From positions 124,001 through 188,000 of the forward strand of contig CAVSND010000031.1 in NCBI GenBank assembly GCA_963729215.1: a stretch of DNA of 64,000 nt, read 5' to 3'. Numbering within the stretch: the first letter of the stretch is position 1; each line of letters begins with the position of its first letter. The notes under the pieces are model-generated. The model saw only the letters and a program-made list of their open reading frames with translations. It made no database searches and had not been told where the DNA came from. The translations under genes were made by a program, and so were the position numbers. Below, one piece after another: positions 19,109 through 27,773 of this stretch. The stretch comes from CAVQJU01 sp963729215. Its GTDB lineage: Bacteria; Acidobacteriota; Vicinamibacteria; Vicinamibacterales; CAVVIG01.

Positions 19109-19996
19109 TTATCGCGGCGGCGGGGCGCCGCAGTCGCTCTTGCAGGTATCGAGCGGCACGTAACTCGACTTGATCTTCTTGCGGTACTCGGGATAGAGCG
19201 TTTCGACTTCGCCCAGGACGGCAGCCGCCGGAAGGTGATACAGCTTCGTCAGCTCGTCGACGAACGGGTTCTTTTCCGGGACGTAGTGCGGAACGCTGTC
19301 GCCAGGGCGCTTGCCTTCGAAGGTCGTGACGCACGGCGGACCGACCGGCAGCATGGGCGCGGCGGAGAGCTGGAAGCTCTTGGTCACGATGTGCGGCTCG
19401 GCCAGGTAAATCGGGTCGTCCACCACGGCCAGGATGGTCAGGATGTCGCCGTGCCGCCAGAACCGCGACGTCATCGTCGCCTGGTCGCTCATGGGCGGGC
19501 CGTTCTTGCGAAGCAGGCCCGCTTTCATGTGCGTGGTTTCGGTCACGAGCGTGTCGCCTTCCCAGCGGCCGGTCGTGAACCCGCCGCGAGTGTGCTCGGC
19601 GTACTTCGAGGGATGCGGACGCCCGTCCATCCAGATGATGAGAGGCGCGCGATCCTCCCACGCGCCGATCGTCCAGGAAATCGTGCTGCCCTTCACCGGA
19701 TCGGTGTCGGCCCAGATCTTCAATCCGAACGGGCCCTGAACGAAATACACGGCCGGCCAGCCCTCGCACTGGCGCTCGACCATCGCCAGCTGCCCTTCGT
19801 TGTAGCTCAGCGCCTTGGTGCGTCCCTCGGTGTTGAGCGGCAGGCCCAGGTAATCCACCGGGTACGAGTCGCGTGAGACGTCCTCGGTGTTCCGCGGCGT
19901 CCACGAACCTGACAGCTCGGCCTGCGCGAGGACCGTTCGGGTCACGGGTCCCCACAGCAGCAGGAGCGCGACAAGCGCCGTTCGACGAATTACCAC
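19109..19996 (-). CDS. Secreted protein, divergent WEGDTLV family
   Basis: About 295 residues beginning VIRRTALVALLLLWGPVTRT (signal peptide) and SGSWTPRNTEDVSRDSYPVD. The core reads IIWMDGRPHP, FTTGRWEGDTLVTETTHMKA and LAVVDDPIYLAEP, which parallels WEGDTLVVET...IDDPKAYTKPW in six other proteins of this window. Function unknown; exported by inference. The tail has two Cys (DTCKSDCGAPPPR). The GTG start overlaps the stop of the next gene upstream by 7 bp, so this is the third gene of a coupled run of three. Confidence 0.75.
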   Translation of the reverse strand: MVIRRTALVALLLLWGPVTRTVLAQAELSGSWTPRNTEDVSRDSYPVDYLGLPLNTEGRTKALSYNEGQLAMVERQCEGWPAVYFVQGPFGLKIWADTDPVKGSTISWTIGAWEDRAPLIIWMDGRPHPSKYAEHTRGGFTTGRWEGDTLVTETTHMKAGLLRKNGPPMSDQATMTSRFWRHGDILTILAVVDDPIYLAEPHIVTKSFQLSAAPMLPVGPPCVTTFEGKRPGDSVPHYVPEKNPFVDELTKLYHLPAAAVLGEVETLYPEYRKKIKSSYVPLDTCKSDCGAPPPR

Positions 19997-20751
19997 GTGG
20001 CCGAGCACGGTGTGGGATCCCATTTGGAACCGTCCGCTTCCTTCTTGAATTGTGAGCTCACGACGAATTGCTGCGTCAGATAGCGTGGATCGTCCACGAT
20101 GGTCGTGACGACAATCAGCTGGCCGTTGTTCGGCATCGGCGACAGGTCGAAATACTCCGTGACGCGCGCGTCCTCGCTGTAGGGCACGCCGTTCTTGCGC
20201 AGGTACCCGGCCCGCATGTTCGTCGTCGTCACCGCCAGCGAGCCGACCTTGGCCGCCGGATTTCCGCGGCCGGGGCGTTCCCAGCGCGCGACGGACGTTC
20301 CCTGCCACGTCGGCGCCGCCGGCGCCGGTGCCGGCGCGGCCGCGCCGAACTTGAACAGGCGCGACTGCGAGCCGGCGTCGGTATCGAGCTTCAGCGTGGT
20401 GTCGTCCTGCCAGGTGATGTGAATGCGTCCGGGAACCCGCATGATCGCGGCCGCGCCGTACGCCTTGCACTGGTTCCCGGCCGCCTCGTCTGCCGCGGGA
20501 TTCCAGGCGTTCACAATCCGCAGCGCCTCCTGCGTGATCGGGACGCCCTTGTAGTCGCCCTTGGCCGGCATCACCATCCGGAAGCGCCAGTCTTCGTTGA
20601 CCACGGAAACCCAATAGCCCGTCAGGTCGATCGGCGCCGCTGCCCTCGGTGAGGGCGCCGGCGGCGGCGCGCCCCGGTTCTGCGCGTGAAGACCTGCGCC
20701 CGAGACGAGCGCGGCGATCGCAAGCAGCCCCATCACACGACGCCCGATCAT
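19990..20751 (-). CDS. Secreted protein of unknown function, related to the WEGDTLV group
   Basis: 253 residues with a signal peptide (MIGRRVMGLLAIAALVSGAG) and a Pro/Ala-rich spacer. Recognisable phrases are IDLTGYWVSVVNEDWRFRMV, IHITWQDDTTLKLDTDAGSQ, TTNMRAGYLRKNGVPYSED and VTTIVDDPRYLTQQF. The TTNMRAGYLRKNG segment is nearly the same as TTHMKAGLLRKNG in the next gene, so the two are tandem paralogs. The ATG overlaps the stop of the MBL-fold gene (ATGA), pointing to joint production. Confidence 0.75.
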   Translation of the reverse strand: MIGRRVMGLLAIAALVSGAGLHAQNRGAPPPAPSPRAAAPIDLTGYWVSVVNEDWRFRMVMPAKGDYKGVPITQEALRIVNAWNPAADEAAGNQCKAYGAAAIMRVPGRIHITWQDDTTLKLDTDAGSQSRLFKFGAAAPAPAPAAPTWQGTSVARWERPGRGNPAAKVGSLAVTTTNMRAGYLRKNGVPYSEDARVTEYFDLSPMPNNGQLIVVTTIVDDPRYLTQQFVVSSQFKKEADGSKWDPTPCSATW

Positions 20752-21779
20752 GGCTTCTCCTGCGCCAGGCTCTGGTACACGGCCTCGACGAACTTGTCGG
20801 TGGTCCCCGAATCCGCACCGTACCGCTTCGTGTATCCCCGCGTGGGCGACGTGGCCTTGACCTGCGCCAGCGTCATCCCCGCTTTCCTCAGATCGCGAAT
20901 CCTGTCCCGAACGATGGTGACCATGTCGCGGTACTCGGCCACATCCGTCTGATCGCAGATACGCCCGTGACCGGCAATGACCAGGGTTCCGGCTTCGCGC
21001 GACACGATGGGCACCGAGGGAATCGCCAGATCGACCAGCCGGTTCAGCGCCGCGATTTCGCCGTTCACGGAGCCGCCCCTGGCCAGATCGATCACGGGGA
21101 AACGGGTCGTGTCGAGGACGTCCCCGGCCACGACGACATCCGATCGCCGGAAGAACACCATCACATCGCCGTCGCTGTGCGCGGCCGGCTGGTGCAGCAG
21201 CTCGATGCCTTCGCCGTTGAGGTACATGTACTTCCGCGAGAAGTCGAAGGTTTCAGTCGGGGTGGCGCCGATCGGAAAGGGCGCGACTTTACCCGTCGGC
21301 GCTGTCATCCGTTCGAGGACCTTCTGCGCCGCCAGGATCGACGCAACACCACCAAGGAAATCGCCTGTGATCCCGATGGATCCCGGAGCCGTGAACAACG
21401 TCTGCCCCGCTTTCGACAGCGTCTCGTTGCCGCCGACGTGATCGGCATCGGCGCTCGTGTCGATGATGTAGCGGATCGGCCGAGGCGTGAGCTTCTTGAT
21501 CGCGGCCACCACCGCAGCCGCCTTCGCGGCCTGCCCGGCGTCCACGACCACGACGCCGTCCTCGCCGATCTGGACGCCGATGTTGGCGCCCGCACCGGCG
21601 ATCATGAAGAAGTTCGGGCGAAGCTCGAGGACCTCCAATTCGCCGGCGTCGGCGGCGCCGGCCTGGGCCCCCTGCGGTGCGGCCGCGGCCCGGGCGCGCG
21701 CGGTGAAAAGATCGGCCGGAGCCACGAGAAACGCCCATGCGGCCGCGACGGCCAGACCAGCTCTCAGCGCAGGCTTCAT
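20748..21779 (-). CDS. Secreted MBL-fold protein with non-canonical metal motif
   Basis: 343 residues with a signal peptide (MKPALRAGLAVAAAWAFLV). The MBL fold is clear: GANIGVQIGEDGVVVVDAGQ, LLHQPAAHSDGDVMVFFRRS and VIAGHGRICDQTDV. The usual HxHxDH is replaced by SADADH in TSADADHVGGNE: both first-site His are lost while the Asp-His pair is kept. The zinc-1 site is therefore altered and the protein may use one metal or another one. It heads a coupled set (ATGA) with two secreted proteins of unknown function. Confidence 0.82.
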   Translation of the reverse strand: MKPALRAGLAVAAAWAFLVAPADLFTARARAAAAPQGAQAGAADAGELEVLELRPNFFMIAGAGANIGVQIGEDGVVVVDAGQAAKAAAVVAAIKKLTPRPIRYIIDTSADADHVGGNETLSKAGQTLFTAPGSIGITGDFLGGVASILAAQKVLERMTAPTGKVAPFPIGATPTETFDFSRKYMYLNGEGIELLHQPAAHSDGDVMVFFRRSDVVVAGDVLDTTRFPVIDLARGGSVNGEIAALNRLVDLAIPSVPIVSREAGTLVIAGHGRICDQTDVAEYRDMVTIVRDRIRDLRKAGMTLAQVKATSPTRGYTKRYGADSGTTDKFVEAVYQSLAQEKP

Positions 21780-21872
21780 TGCGAGCAATCCTAGCAGACC
21801 TTGTCCGCTCTTGCGTCCGGCGGGCGTCGCGATTTCGTGGCAAACGGCCGCGTCCGGCGCTAAGATCCGCCC

Positions 21873-23783
21873 ATGAAGTTCAGCCGCCTGTCGGGCCTGG
21901 CGTTGCTGGCCATCGCCGTGTCGGCCGAGACGTCGGCTCCGCCCGATGCGCTGTTTGCGGCCATCCGGCGGGCGGATTCGCGCGGTGTCGAGCGCGCGCT
22001 CGCGAGCGGTGTCAACCCGGACGCCGTGGACGCCGACGCGGTGCCGGCGGTGATGGCCGCGACCCTGTTCGGCGACGTGCGCCTCCTCGACGTGATGTTG
22101 GCGCACCACGCCGATCCGAATGCCAAAGGGCCCGGCGGCACGACTGCCCTGATGTGGGCCGCCACCGACGCCGCGAAAGCCAGAACCCTGCTCGAACACG
22201 GCGCGGCGGTGAACGCCAAATCGGACACCGAACGCACGGCGCTGCTCGTCGCGGCGGCGTACCCGGGCACGGTCGGCGTCCTGCGGCTGCTGCTGGAGCG
22301 TGGCGCCGACCTTCACGCGAAGGATCGAACCGGCGCGACGGCCTTATCGCTCGCGGTGCGATCGGCGGATATCGCGGTCGTCCGGTTCCTCGTCGACCGC
22401 GGACTCGATCCGGGCGCGCTCGGGTTCGCTGAACGGCGCGCGGGTCTCGCCCGCATGGACACGCCGACGACCGAATTCCTGATGTCGAAGGCGCCTCAGC
22501 CGGCCAGGGATCTGCTGGGCATCGTGGCGATGTGGCAGCCGGCCCCGCTCGTCGCTCGCTGGATCGAACTGGGCGCGGACGTCAACGCGGTTCCTCCCGG
22601 CGCCCAGTATCAGCGGACGGCGCTCATGAACGCCGTGTCATCGGAGGCCGAAGGCGCGGACACGGTCAGGCTGCTGCTCGACCACGGCGCCGACGCCAAC
22701 GCCCGGATGGCGGAGGGCGAAACGTCGCTCGACTGGGCGATCTACAAGGGCGACCGCGCCAAGATCGAAGTGCTCGAGCAGCACGGCGCCGTTCGAGGCA
22801 ACGGCCCGCGCCGCGAGGCGATTCCTCCGCCGGATTCCGGCGGCATCGCCGATCCCAGGATGTCGCTGACGAAGAGCGTGGGTCAGCTGCTGCCGGCGGC
22901 GTCGACATTCAGGGACAAGACCTCCTGCATCTCGTGCCACCACAACGCTCTGCCGGCGATGGCCGCGGCGGCGGCGCGACGGAAAGGCATCGCGGTGAAC
23001 GAGGAGCTCGATCGCAAGAACCTCGACGACCAGGTCGGCTTCTTCAAAAGGAACGCGGCGCGGGTGATGTCGGGGGATCCAGCGGTCGGCGGCGAAGCGC
23101 TGACGGTCGGCTACACGCAGCTGGCTCTGGCAGCCGAGGGCTATGCGCCAGACACGGTCACCGCGATGATGACGCATTGGCTGATGGCCCGGCAGATGCC
23201 GGATGGCAGCTGGCTCGGCAACGGCCTCAACCGCCCGCCGCTCGAATACAGCCTGATCAGCCACACCGCGATGGCCGCCGGAGGGCTGACGTCTTATCCG
23301 CTGGCCGGCCGCAAGACGGAAATGACCGAAACCCTGCGCCGGGCGCGGCTGTGGCTGCTGGCCGCAGAACCGAAGTCGGCCGAGGAACGCGGGATGCGTT
23401 TGATGGGCCTCGTGTGGACCAGCGCACCGCAGGCCCGCATCGCGGAGGCGATCAAGGCGATTCGCGATCGGCAGGAAACCAGCGGCGGATGGTCACAATT
23501 CGCCCGAACGGATCCGGACGCCTATGCGACGGGCATCTCTCTTTACGCGCTGCATCTCGCCGGCGTTCCGGCCACTGATGCGGCGTACCGCAAGGGCGTT
23601 ACGTTCCTGCTCGGCAGTCAATATCAGGATGGCGCGTGGCTCGTCCGCACGCACTCGTTTCCCGTCCAGCGGTATTTCGAGAGCGGATTCCCCTTCGGCC
23701 GGCATCAATGGATCTCCGAGGCCGGCACCAGCTGGGCCGCGCTCGCGATCGCCCAGACGCTTCCAGACGTCCGTAAGAACTAA
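21873..23783 (+). CDS. Secreted ankyrin-repeat protein fused to CxxCH motif and squalene-cyclase-like helical domain
   Basis: 636 residues. A signal peptide is followed by ankyrin repeats over about 25-310 (VERALASGVNPDAVDADAVP, GTTALMWAATDAAKARTLLE, LLLERGADLHAKDRTGATAL, VRLLLDHGADANARMAEGET). Then comes a single haem-type motif CISCHH at about residue 350, and then repeats like terpenoid-cyclase/prenyltransferase barrels (MARQMPDGSWLGN, RQETSGGWSQFARTDPDAYA, TFLLGSQYQDGAWLV). The barrel Gly-x-Trp repeats are clear but no catalytic Asp motif was seen. The role may be a surface-exposed binding or redox protein. Its last codons and stop lie inside a 41-bp inverted repeat shared with the next gene. 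Confidence 0.8.
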   Translation: MKFSRLSGLALLAIAVSAETSAPPDALFAAIRRADSRGVERALASGVNPDAVDADAVPAVMAATLFGDVRLLDVMLAHHADPNAKGPGGTTALMWAATDAAKARTLLEHGAAVNAKSDTERTALLVAAAYPGTVGVLRLLLERGADLHAKDRTGATALSLAVRSADIAVVRFLVDRGLDPGALGFAERRAGLARMDTPTTEFLMSKAPQPARDLLGIVAMWQPAPLVARWIELGADVNAVPPGAQYQRTALMNAVSSEAEGADTVRLLLDHGADANARMAEGETSLDWAIYKGDRAKIEVLEQHGAVRGNGPRREAIPPPDSGGIADPRMSLTKSVGQLLPAASTFRDKTSCISCHHNALPAMAAAAARRKGIAVNEELDRKNLDDQVGFFKRNAARVMSGDPAVGGEALTVGYTQLALAAEGYAPDTVTAMMTHWLMARQMPDGSWLGNGLNRPPLEYSLISHTAMAAGGLTSYPLAGRKTEMTETLRRARLWLLAAEPKSAEERGMRLMGLVWTSAPQARIAEAIKAIRDRQETSGGWSQFARTDPDAYATGISLYALHLAGVPATDAAYRKGVTFLLGSQYQDGAWLVRTHSFPVQRYFESGFPFGRHQWISEAGTSWAALAIAQTLPDVRKN

Positions 23784-23880
23784 ACGCAGAGATCGCAGAG
23801 ATCGCGGAGTTCTATTTTGGATCTGCCCAAAAACAGATCCTCTGCGATCTCCGCGATCTCTGCGTTTAGTTCTTACGGAC
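23769..23880. terminator. 41-bp-arm inverted repeat spanning both convergent stop codons
   Basis: Left arm 23769-23809 and right arm 23840-23880 are reverse complements with two mismatches. They contain GCAGAGATC words and also the final codons and stops of both flanking genes. The loop holds a second hairpin (GGATCTG/CAGATCC). It should form a strong bidirectional transcription terminator. Confidence 0.85.
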
Positions 23881-25012
23881 GAGGCGGCGCAGGCTTGCCG
23901 AATCTCGCATCGTCGACCGGAACATTCACTTGAACGTCGGTGAGCTGAATGTTCTCCAGGCCGTCCAGCCACGTGACCGTCATCTTGAATGGCATCTTGA
24001 CGCCCGCGACGTCGCGGTAATCGGCGTAGTCGATCTGCGTCGGCAGCCGCCCCACCTTTGAATTGGCGTAACGCACGAGCCGCGTGAGCAGCCCCGTCTC
24101 GCTGTCGAAATAGAACGTCGCGAGGGTTCCGTTCGGACGCGAGCCCTGCACGACCTGGACGGGTTTGTCGTCGATGTCGGTCGGCAGTCCGGCGCGCCAC
24201 TGGGGGAGCGTCTCCTTGATCCGCGCCGGGAACGAAAGTTCGGCATCCAGCTTCACGCCGTCCAGTTCGCTGCCAGTCAGCCCCAGCACGGCCACCGGCT
24301 TGTGCGGCGCGGCGATCCAGCCAGCGCGGCCGTCATAGGCGGTGGTGTTGTCGCCGTCGAGCGTGTGGATGATCGTGACTCGCTGACCTGGCGCCTTGGC
24401 GATGATGTCGATCGGCCGCGTGCCTTCCGGGCCGTAACCCGCGCTCGTCCCCTTCGCGACGACGCTCGTGACGCCGGCCAGGCGTTGCGCCCCGCCGAGC
24501 GCCTGGATGTATTTATCGAGAATCTGATCGGCCGTCGGTCCGGTCCGCGCCGGCCGCACGACGTCCTCCTGATCCTCGAGCGTGGACGCACCGTACAGCG
24601 CGGTGAGGCTGGGTGTGACCTTGGGCTTGCCGCTGCCCCGGTGACAGGTGTAACACGTCACCACCTGCCGTCCGCCGAAGCTCGCCTGGTTGATGGACGT
24701 CATCATCTGCACCATCCGGCGCGCCGTCACTTTTCTCGGGCTCGTGTCGAGGGCGTAGTTTTCCCACGTCGTGTCGGACGCCGAGTGACAGTCCTCGCAG
24801 GACATGCCGAGCGCCGCCGAAAACACGCCCATCGTTCCCATGAATTCGTCGACCGGAAGGCCCCTGAGCACGCGGATGTTCTTGAAGACTTCTTCCGCGA
24901 GCGGCTGCTTGTCGGGCGGAGGAGCCTGGCCACCCGCCACGAGCACGCCCGCCAGCCAGACAATCGTCATGGACATCACACCGAAACGCACACATGTGGC
25001 ACCGAGCTTCAT
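23873..25012 (-). CDS. Diheme cytochrome c (reaction-centre cytochrome type) with lipoprotein-carrier-like C-terminal domain
   Basis: About 379 residues. After the signal peptide: AEEVFKNIRVLRGLPVDEFM, haem site CEDCH, then ARRMVQMMTSINQASFGGRQ and haem site CYTCH. This is the CytoC_RC (PF02276) pattern, here with two haems. The second half, from ILDKYIQALGGAQRLAGV through VQVVQGSRPNGTLATFYFD, SETGLLTRLVRYANS and ADYRDVAGVKMPFKMTV, looks like the LolA/LolB-type half-barrel that follows such cytochromes. It is one of four paralogs here. A periplasmic electron carrier that may bind a lipid or quinone is inferred. The ATG overlaps the livF stop (ATGA). The stop lies in the 41-bp inverted repeat. 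Confidence 0.85.
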   Translation of the reverse strand: MKLGATCVRFGVMSMTIVWLAGVLVAGGQAPPPDKQPLAEEVFKNIRVLRGLPVDEFMGTMGVFSAALGMSCEDCHSASDTTWENYALDTSPRKVTARRMVQMMTSINQASFGGRQVVTCYTCHRGSGKPKVTPSLTALYGASTLEDQEDVVRPARTGPTADQILDKYIQALGGAQRLAGVTSVVAKGTSAGYGPEGTRPIDIIAKAPGQRVTIIHTLDGDNTTAYDGRAGWIAAPHKPVAVLGLTGSELDGVKLDAELSFPARIKETLPQWRAGLPTDIDDKPVQVVQGSRPNGTLATFYFDSETGLLTRLVRYANSKVGRLPTQIDYADYRDVAGVKMPFKMTVTWLDGLENIQLTDVQVNVPVDDARFGKPAPPRP

Positions 25013-25728
25013 GTCACGACCTTCCCCGCTAATCTTACCCCCAGGAATTGCGTCTTGATTTGTTCGTTCGCCCAGAGCTCCGCCGGCTCGGAGGAATGAA
25101 CGATCCGGCCCTGGCTCATCACGTGCACACGGTCGGCGAGGGTCACGGCGAATGCCGCATTCTGCTCCGCCAGCAGCACGGTCGTCCCCTCGGCCTTCAA
25201 GGCACGGATCGCGCCGCTGACGATGGCAATCGACGCGGAGGACAGACCTTCCGTCGGCTCGTCCATGACGACGAGAAGCGGATTGGCGACGAGCGCTCGT
25301 CCGATGGCGAGCATCTGCTGCTCGCCGCCGCTCAGCTCGTTGCCGCGATGGTGCCGCCGCTCCTCGAGCCGCGGGAACAGGTCGAACACCCGGCGGATAT
25401 CCCAGCCGGACGCCGTCGTGGCGCTGGCGATCGCCAGGTGTTCGTCCACGGTGAGCGACGGGAACACCCTGCGTCCCTGCGGGACCAGGCCGAGACGCAT
25501 CTCGTGAATCCGGTGAGGCGGCGCGTGCGTAATCTCGGCGTCCCCGAAGAAGATCTGTCCCGAGCGCGCAGGCGTGAATCCGACGATCGATCGGCACAGC
25601 GTCGTCTTGCCGACGCCGTTGCGGCCCAGGACGGCCGCGACGCAGCCCTTCTCGACCTGCAGCGTGACACCCTGCAGGACGTGGCTGTCGCCGTAGTACG
25701 TGTGCACATCTGTCAGACGAAGCATCAC
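25009..25728 (-). CDS. livF: Branched-chain amino acid-type ABC transporter ATPase (LivF-like)
   Basis: 239 residues, the usual LivF length. Walker A is GRNGVGKTTL, the Q-loop region LGLVPQGRRVFPSLTVDEH, the signature LSGGEQQMLAIGRALVANP and Walker B LLVVMDEPTEGL, followed by LLAEQNAAFAV. It powers import of a small polar substrate, usually branched-chain amino acids, amides or urea. livG ends 2 bp upstream. The diheme cytochrome gene starts within its stop codon, an unusual partner for a Liv operon. Confidence 0.92.
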   Translation of the reverse strand: MMLRLTDVHTYYGDSHVLQGVTLQVEKGCVAAVLGRNGVGKTTLCRSIVGFTPARSGQIFFGDAEITHAPPHRIHEMRLGLVPQGRRVFPSLTVDEHLAIASATTASGWDIRRVFDLFPRLEERRHHRGNELSGGEQQMLAIGRALVANPLLVVMDEPTEGLSSASIAIVSGAIRALKAEGTTVLLAEQNAAFAVTLADRVHVMSQGRIVHSSEPAELWANEQIKTQFLGVRLAGKVVT

Positions 25729-25729
25729 G

Positions 25730-26494
25730 TCAGCCTTCGTGCACGCCGAGATAGATGCGCTGCACGCTCGCGTTCGCGCTCACATCGTCCTTGTTGCCCT
25801 CGAACAGGACGCTTCCCTGGTCCAGCACGGTGACGTTTTCCGCAAACCCGAACGCCACGTCCATGTCGTGTTCGATCATCAGGATCGCGATGCCGCGATC
25901 CAGGCGGTCCAGGCGCTCGAGCATCAGCGTCCGCTCGGTGGACGACAGTCCGGCCATGGGCTCGTCGAGCAGCAGCAGCCTGGGACGCCCGGCCATCGAC
26001 AAGGCCACCTCCAGCATCCGCTGATCGCCATAGGCCAGGTTGCCCGCGAGCTCGGCCTGCAGCGGGCCGAGTCCGAGCCCCTCGAGCAGGCTCGTCGCCC
26101 GGGCTGTGAGGTCGCCAAACGACGCGAGCGTCCGATGCATGGTGAACTTGCGCGAATCGAGCGCCTCGCAGGCAATCAGCATGTTCTCGAGAACGGTCAG
26201 CGGCCCGAAGAGCCGGGTGATCTGGAACGTGCGCGCGATTCCGCGCGAGGCGCGTTGATGCGGCGCCAGCGCCGTGACGTCCGACCCCATGAACCTGATG
26301 GAGCCGCCGGTAGCGGTTATCTCGCCGCTGATCAAATTGAACAAGGTCGTCTTGCCCGCACCGTTGGGCCCAATCAACGCGCGACGCTCGCCCGGTTGAA
26401 CCGTCAGGCTGACGCCGTTGACGGCCCGCAGGGCGCCAAATGCACGCGAGACGTTCTCCAGCTCGAGACAGGGCGGCATGCCGGGCACGGTCAC
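25730..26494 (-). CDS. livG: Branched-chain amino acid-type ABC transporter ATPase (LivG-like)
   Basis: 254 residues with Walker A GPNGAGKTTLFN, the LivG motif SRGIARTFQITRLFGPLTVL ENM, signature-like LAYGDQRMLEVALSMAG and Walker B LLLLDEPMAGLSS, then ILMIEHDMDVAFGFAE. The signature LAYGDQR is the common LivG variant of LSYGxQR. It pairs with LivF as the second ATPase of the same importer. Confidence 0.92.
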   Translation of the reverse strand: MTVPGMPPCLELENVSRAFGALRAVNGVSLTVQPGERRALIGPNGAGKTTLFNLISGEITATGGSIRFMGSDVTALAPHQRASRGIARTFQITRLFGPLTVLENMLIACEALDSRKFTMHRTLASFGDLTARATSLLEGLGLGPLQAELAGNLAYGDQRMLEVALSMAGRPRLLLLDEPMAGLSSTERTLMLERLDRLDRGIAILMIEHDMDVAFGFAENVTVLDQGSVLFEGNKDDVSANASVQRIYLGVHEG

Positions 26495-26530
26495 CGGACA
26501 CAGCCGATAGGTTCACGAGTCAGGTGGAAG

Positions 26531-27773
26531 TTACCTCCGCGCATAGAGGGGCTCGGACAAATACTCGCGCGGATTGAATTTCCAGAATTGCGAGACCGCG
26601 GGGAGCGTCTCGATCACGGTGTTTTGCAGCTCGCCGTTCAGGCGCTCGACCTTGCGAATGTAGATGTTCTCGATCGGGCTGCCGTATTCGTCGAGCTGCA
26701 CGGGTCCCCGGGGAAGGTCTTCGACGCGGACCGTTCGAAGCGCCCTGCAGGAACGCCTCTGAATCCTCCACGTTGCCGTGGACAGCATCGGCCGCCGCGG
26801 CGAACCACTTGGCGCCGCTATACATGCTCTCGGAGTAGTAACTCGGAATCTTCTTGTAGCGTGCGCGGTAGGCGGCCACGAACGCGCGGTTCGCCGGGGT
26901 CTCGAGGGCGGCGCTGTAGTGCAGCGCCGTGATCACGCCGAGCGCTTCGTCGCCCATGAACGGCAGCACGTGCTCGTCGGTCGTCGTCCCACCGCCTATC
27001 AGCATCACGCGCTGCTTCAACCCGAACTCCTGGTATTGCCGCATGAATTGCAACGCGGCGCGGCCAAGCACCAGGGCATACACGGCATCGACGTCCCTGG
27101 GAATCTGCGCGAGATACGGCGCGAAATCGTGGACCGACACCGGCACCCAGATCTTCTTCGCGATCGTGCCCCCGTCGGCCACGAACGTCCGCTCGAAGCC
27201 GCCGACCGACTCCCAGCCGAACGCGTAATCGAGGGCGATCGTGACAATCTTGCGCCGCTTCAGCGTCCGGTACGCGTACTCGCCGAACGCGTGGTTCGGC
27301 TGGCTGCCCGTCCATCCGGTACGGATGATCCACCGGCTCGGCCGCCGCTGCGTCAGGTCGTCCGCCGACACGACCGGATAAATCATCGGCACCTTCATCG
27401 CGTCGATGTATGGCGCGAGGGCGTAGCCCGTGGACGACAACAACGCGCCGGTCATCAGCTGGACATGATCGCGCTCGATGAGCTTTCGCGCCTTGGTCAA
27501 TCCAACCGCGGGGATCGCTTCGTCGTCTTCGATGACGAGCTCGATGGGCCGTCCGCCTGCGCGGTGCCCCATCTCGTCGAGGGCGAGTAGAAATCCGTTG
27601 AGGATGTCGCGCCCGTTCTGAACGTACGGGCCGGACAACGGGCCGAGAAACCCGACTCTGATGGGCCCTTGCGCCGAGGGCGGGGCCGCGCCCCGAACCC
27701 CCATCGTGCCCGCGCCAATCGCGGCGGCTGCCGCGATGCAGGACGCGAGCAGCCGACGGTGCGCCCGTCTCAT
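26531..27773 (-). CDS. ABC transporter substrate-binding protein, Leu/Ile/Val-binding family (one frame break)
   Basis: Restored length is about 413 residues with a signal peptide (MRRAHRRLLASCIAAAAAIG). The family opening IRVGFLGPLSGPYVQNGRDI LNG, VIEDDEAIPAVGLTKARKLI and VQLMTGALLSSTGYALAPYI are those of periplasmic-binding-protein 6. The frame breaks at about 26745; dropping one G gives EAFLQALRTVRVEDLPRG and the end SEPLYARR. Ligand unknown. The ATG overlaps the stop of the B3-like MBL gene (ATGA). Confidence 0.88.

Noticed and set aside
23769..23880. Terminal inverted repeats of an insertion sequence
   Set aside because: The arms are separated by only 30 bp with no transposase and contain tandem words; a hairpin is the simpler reading.
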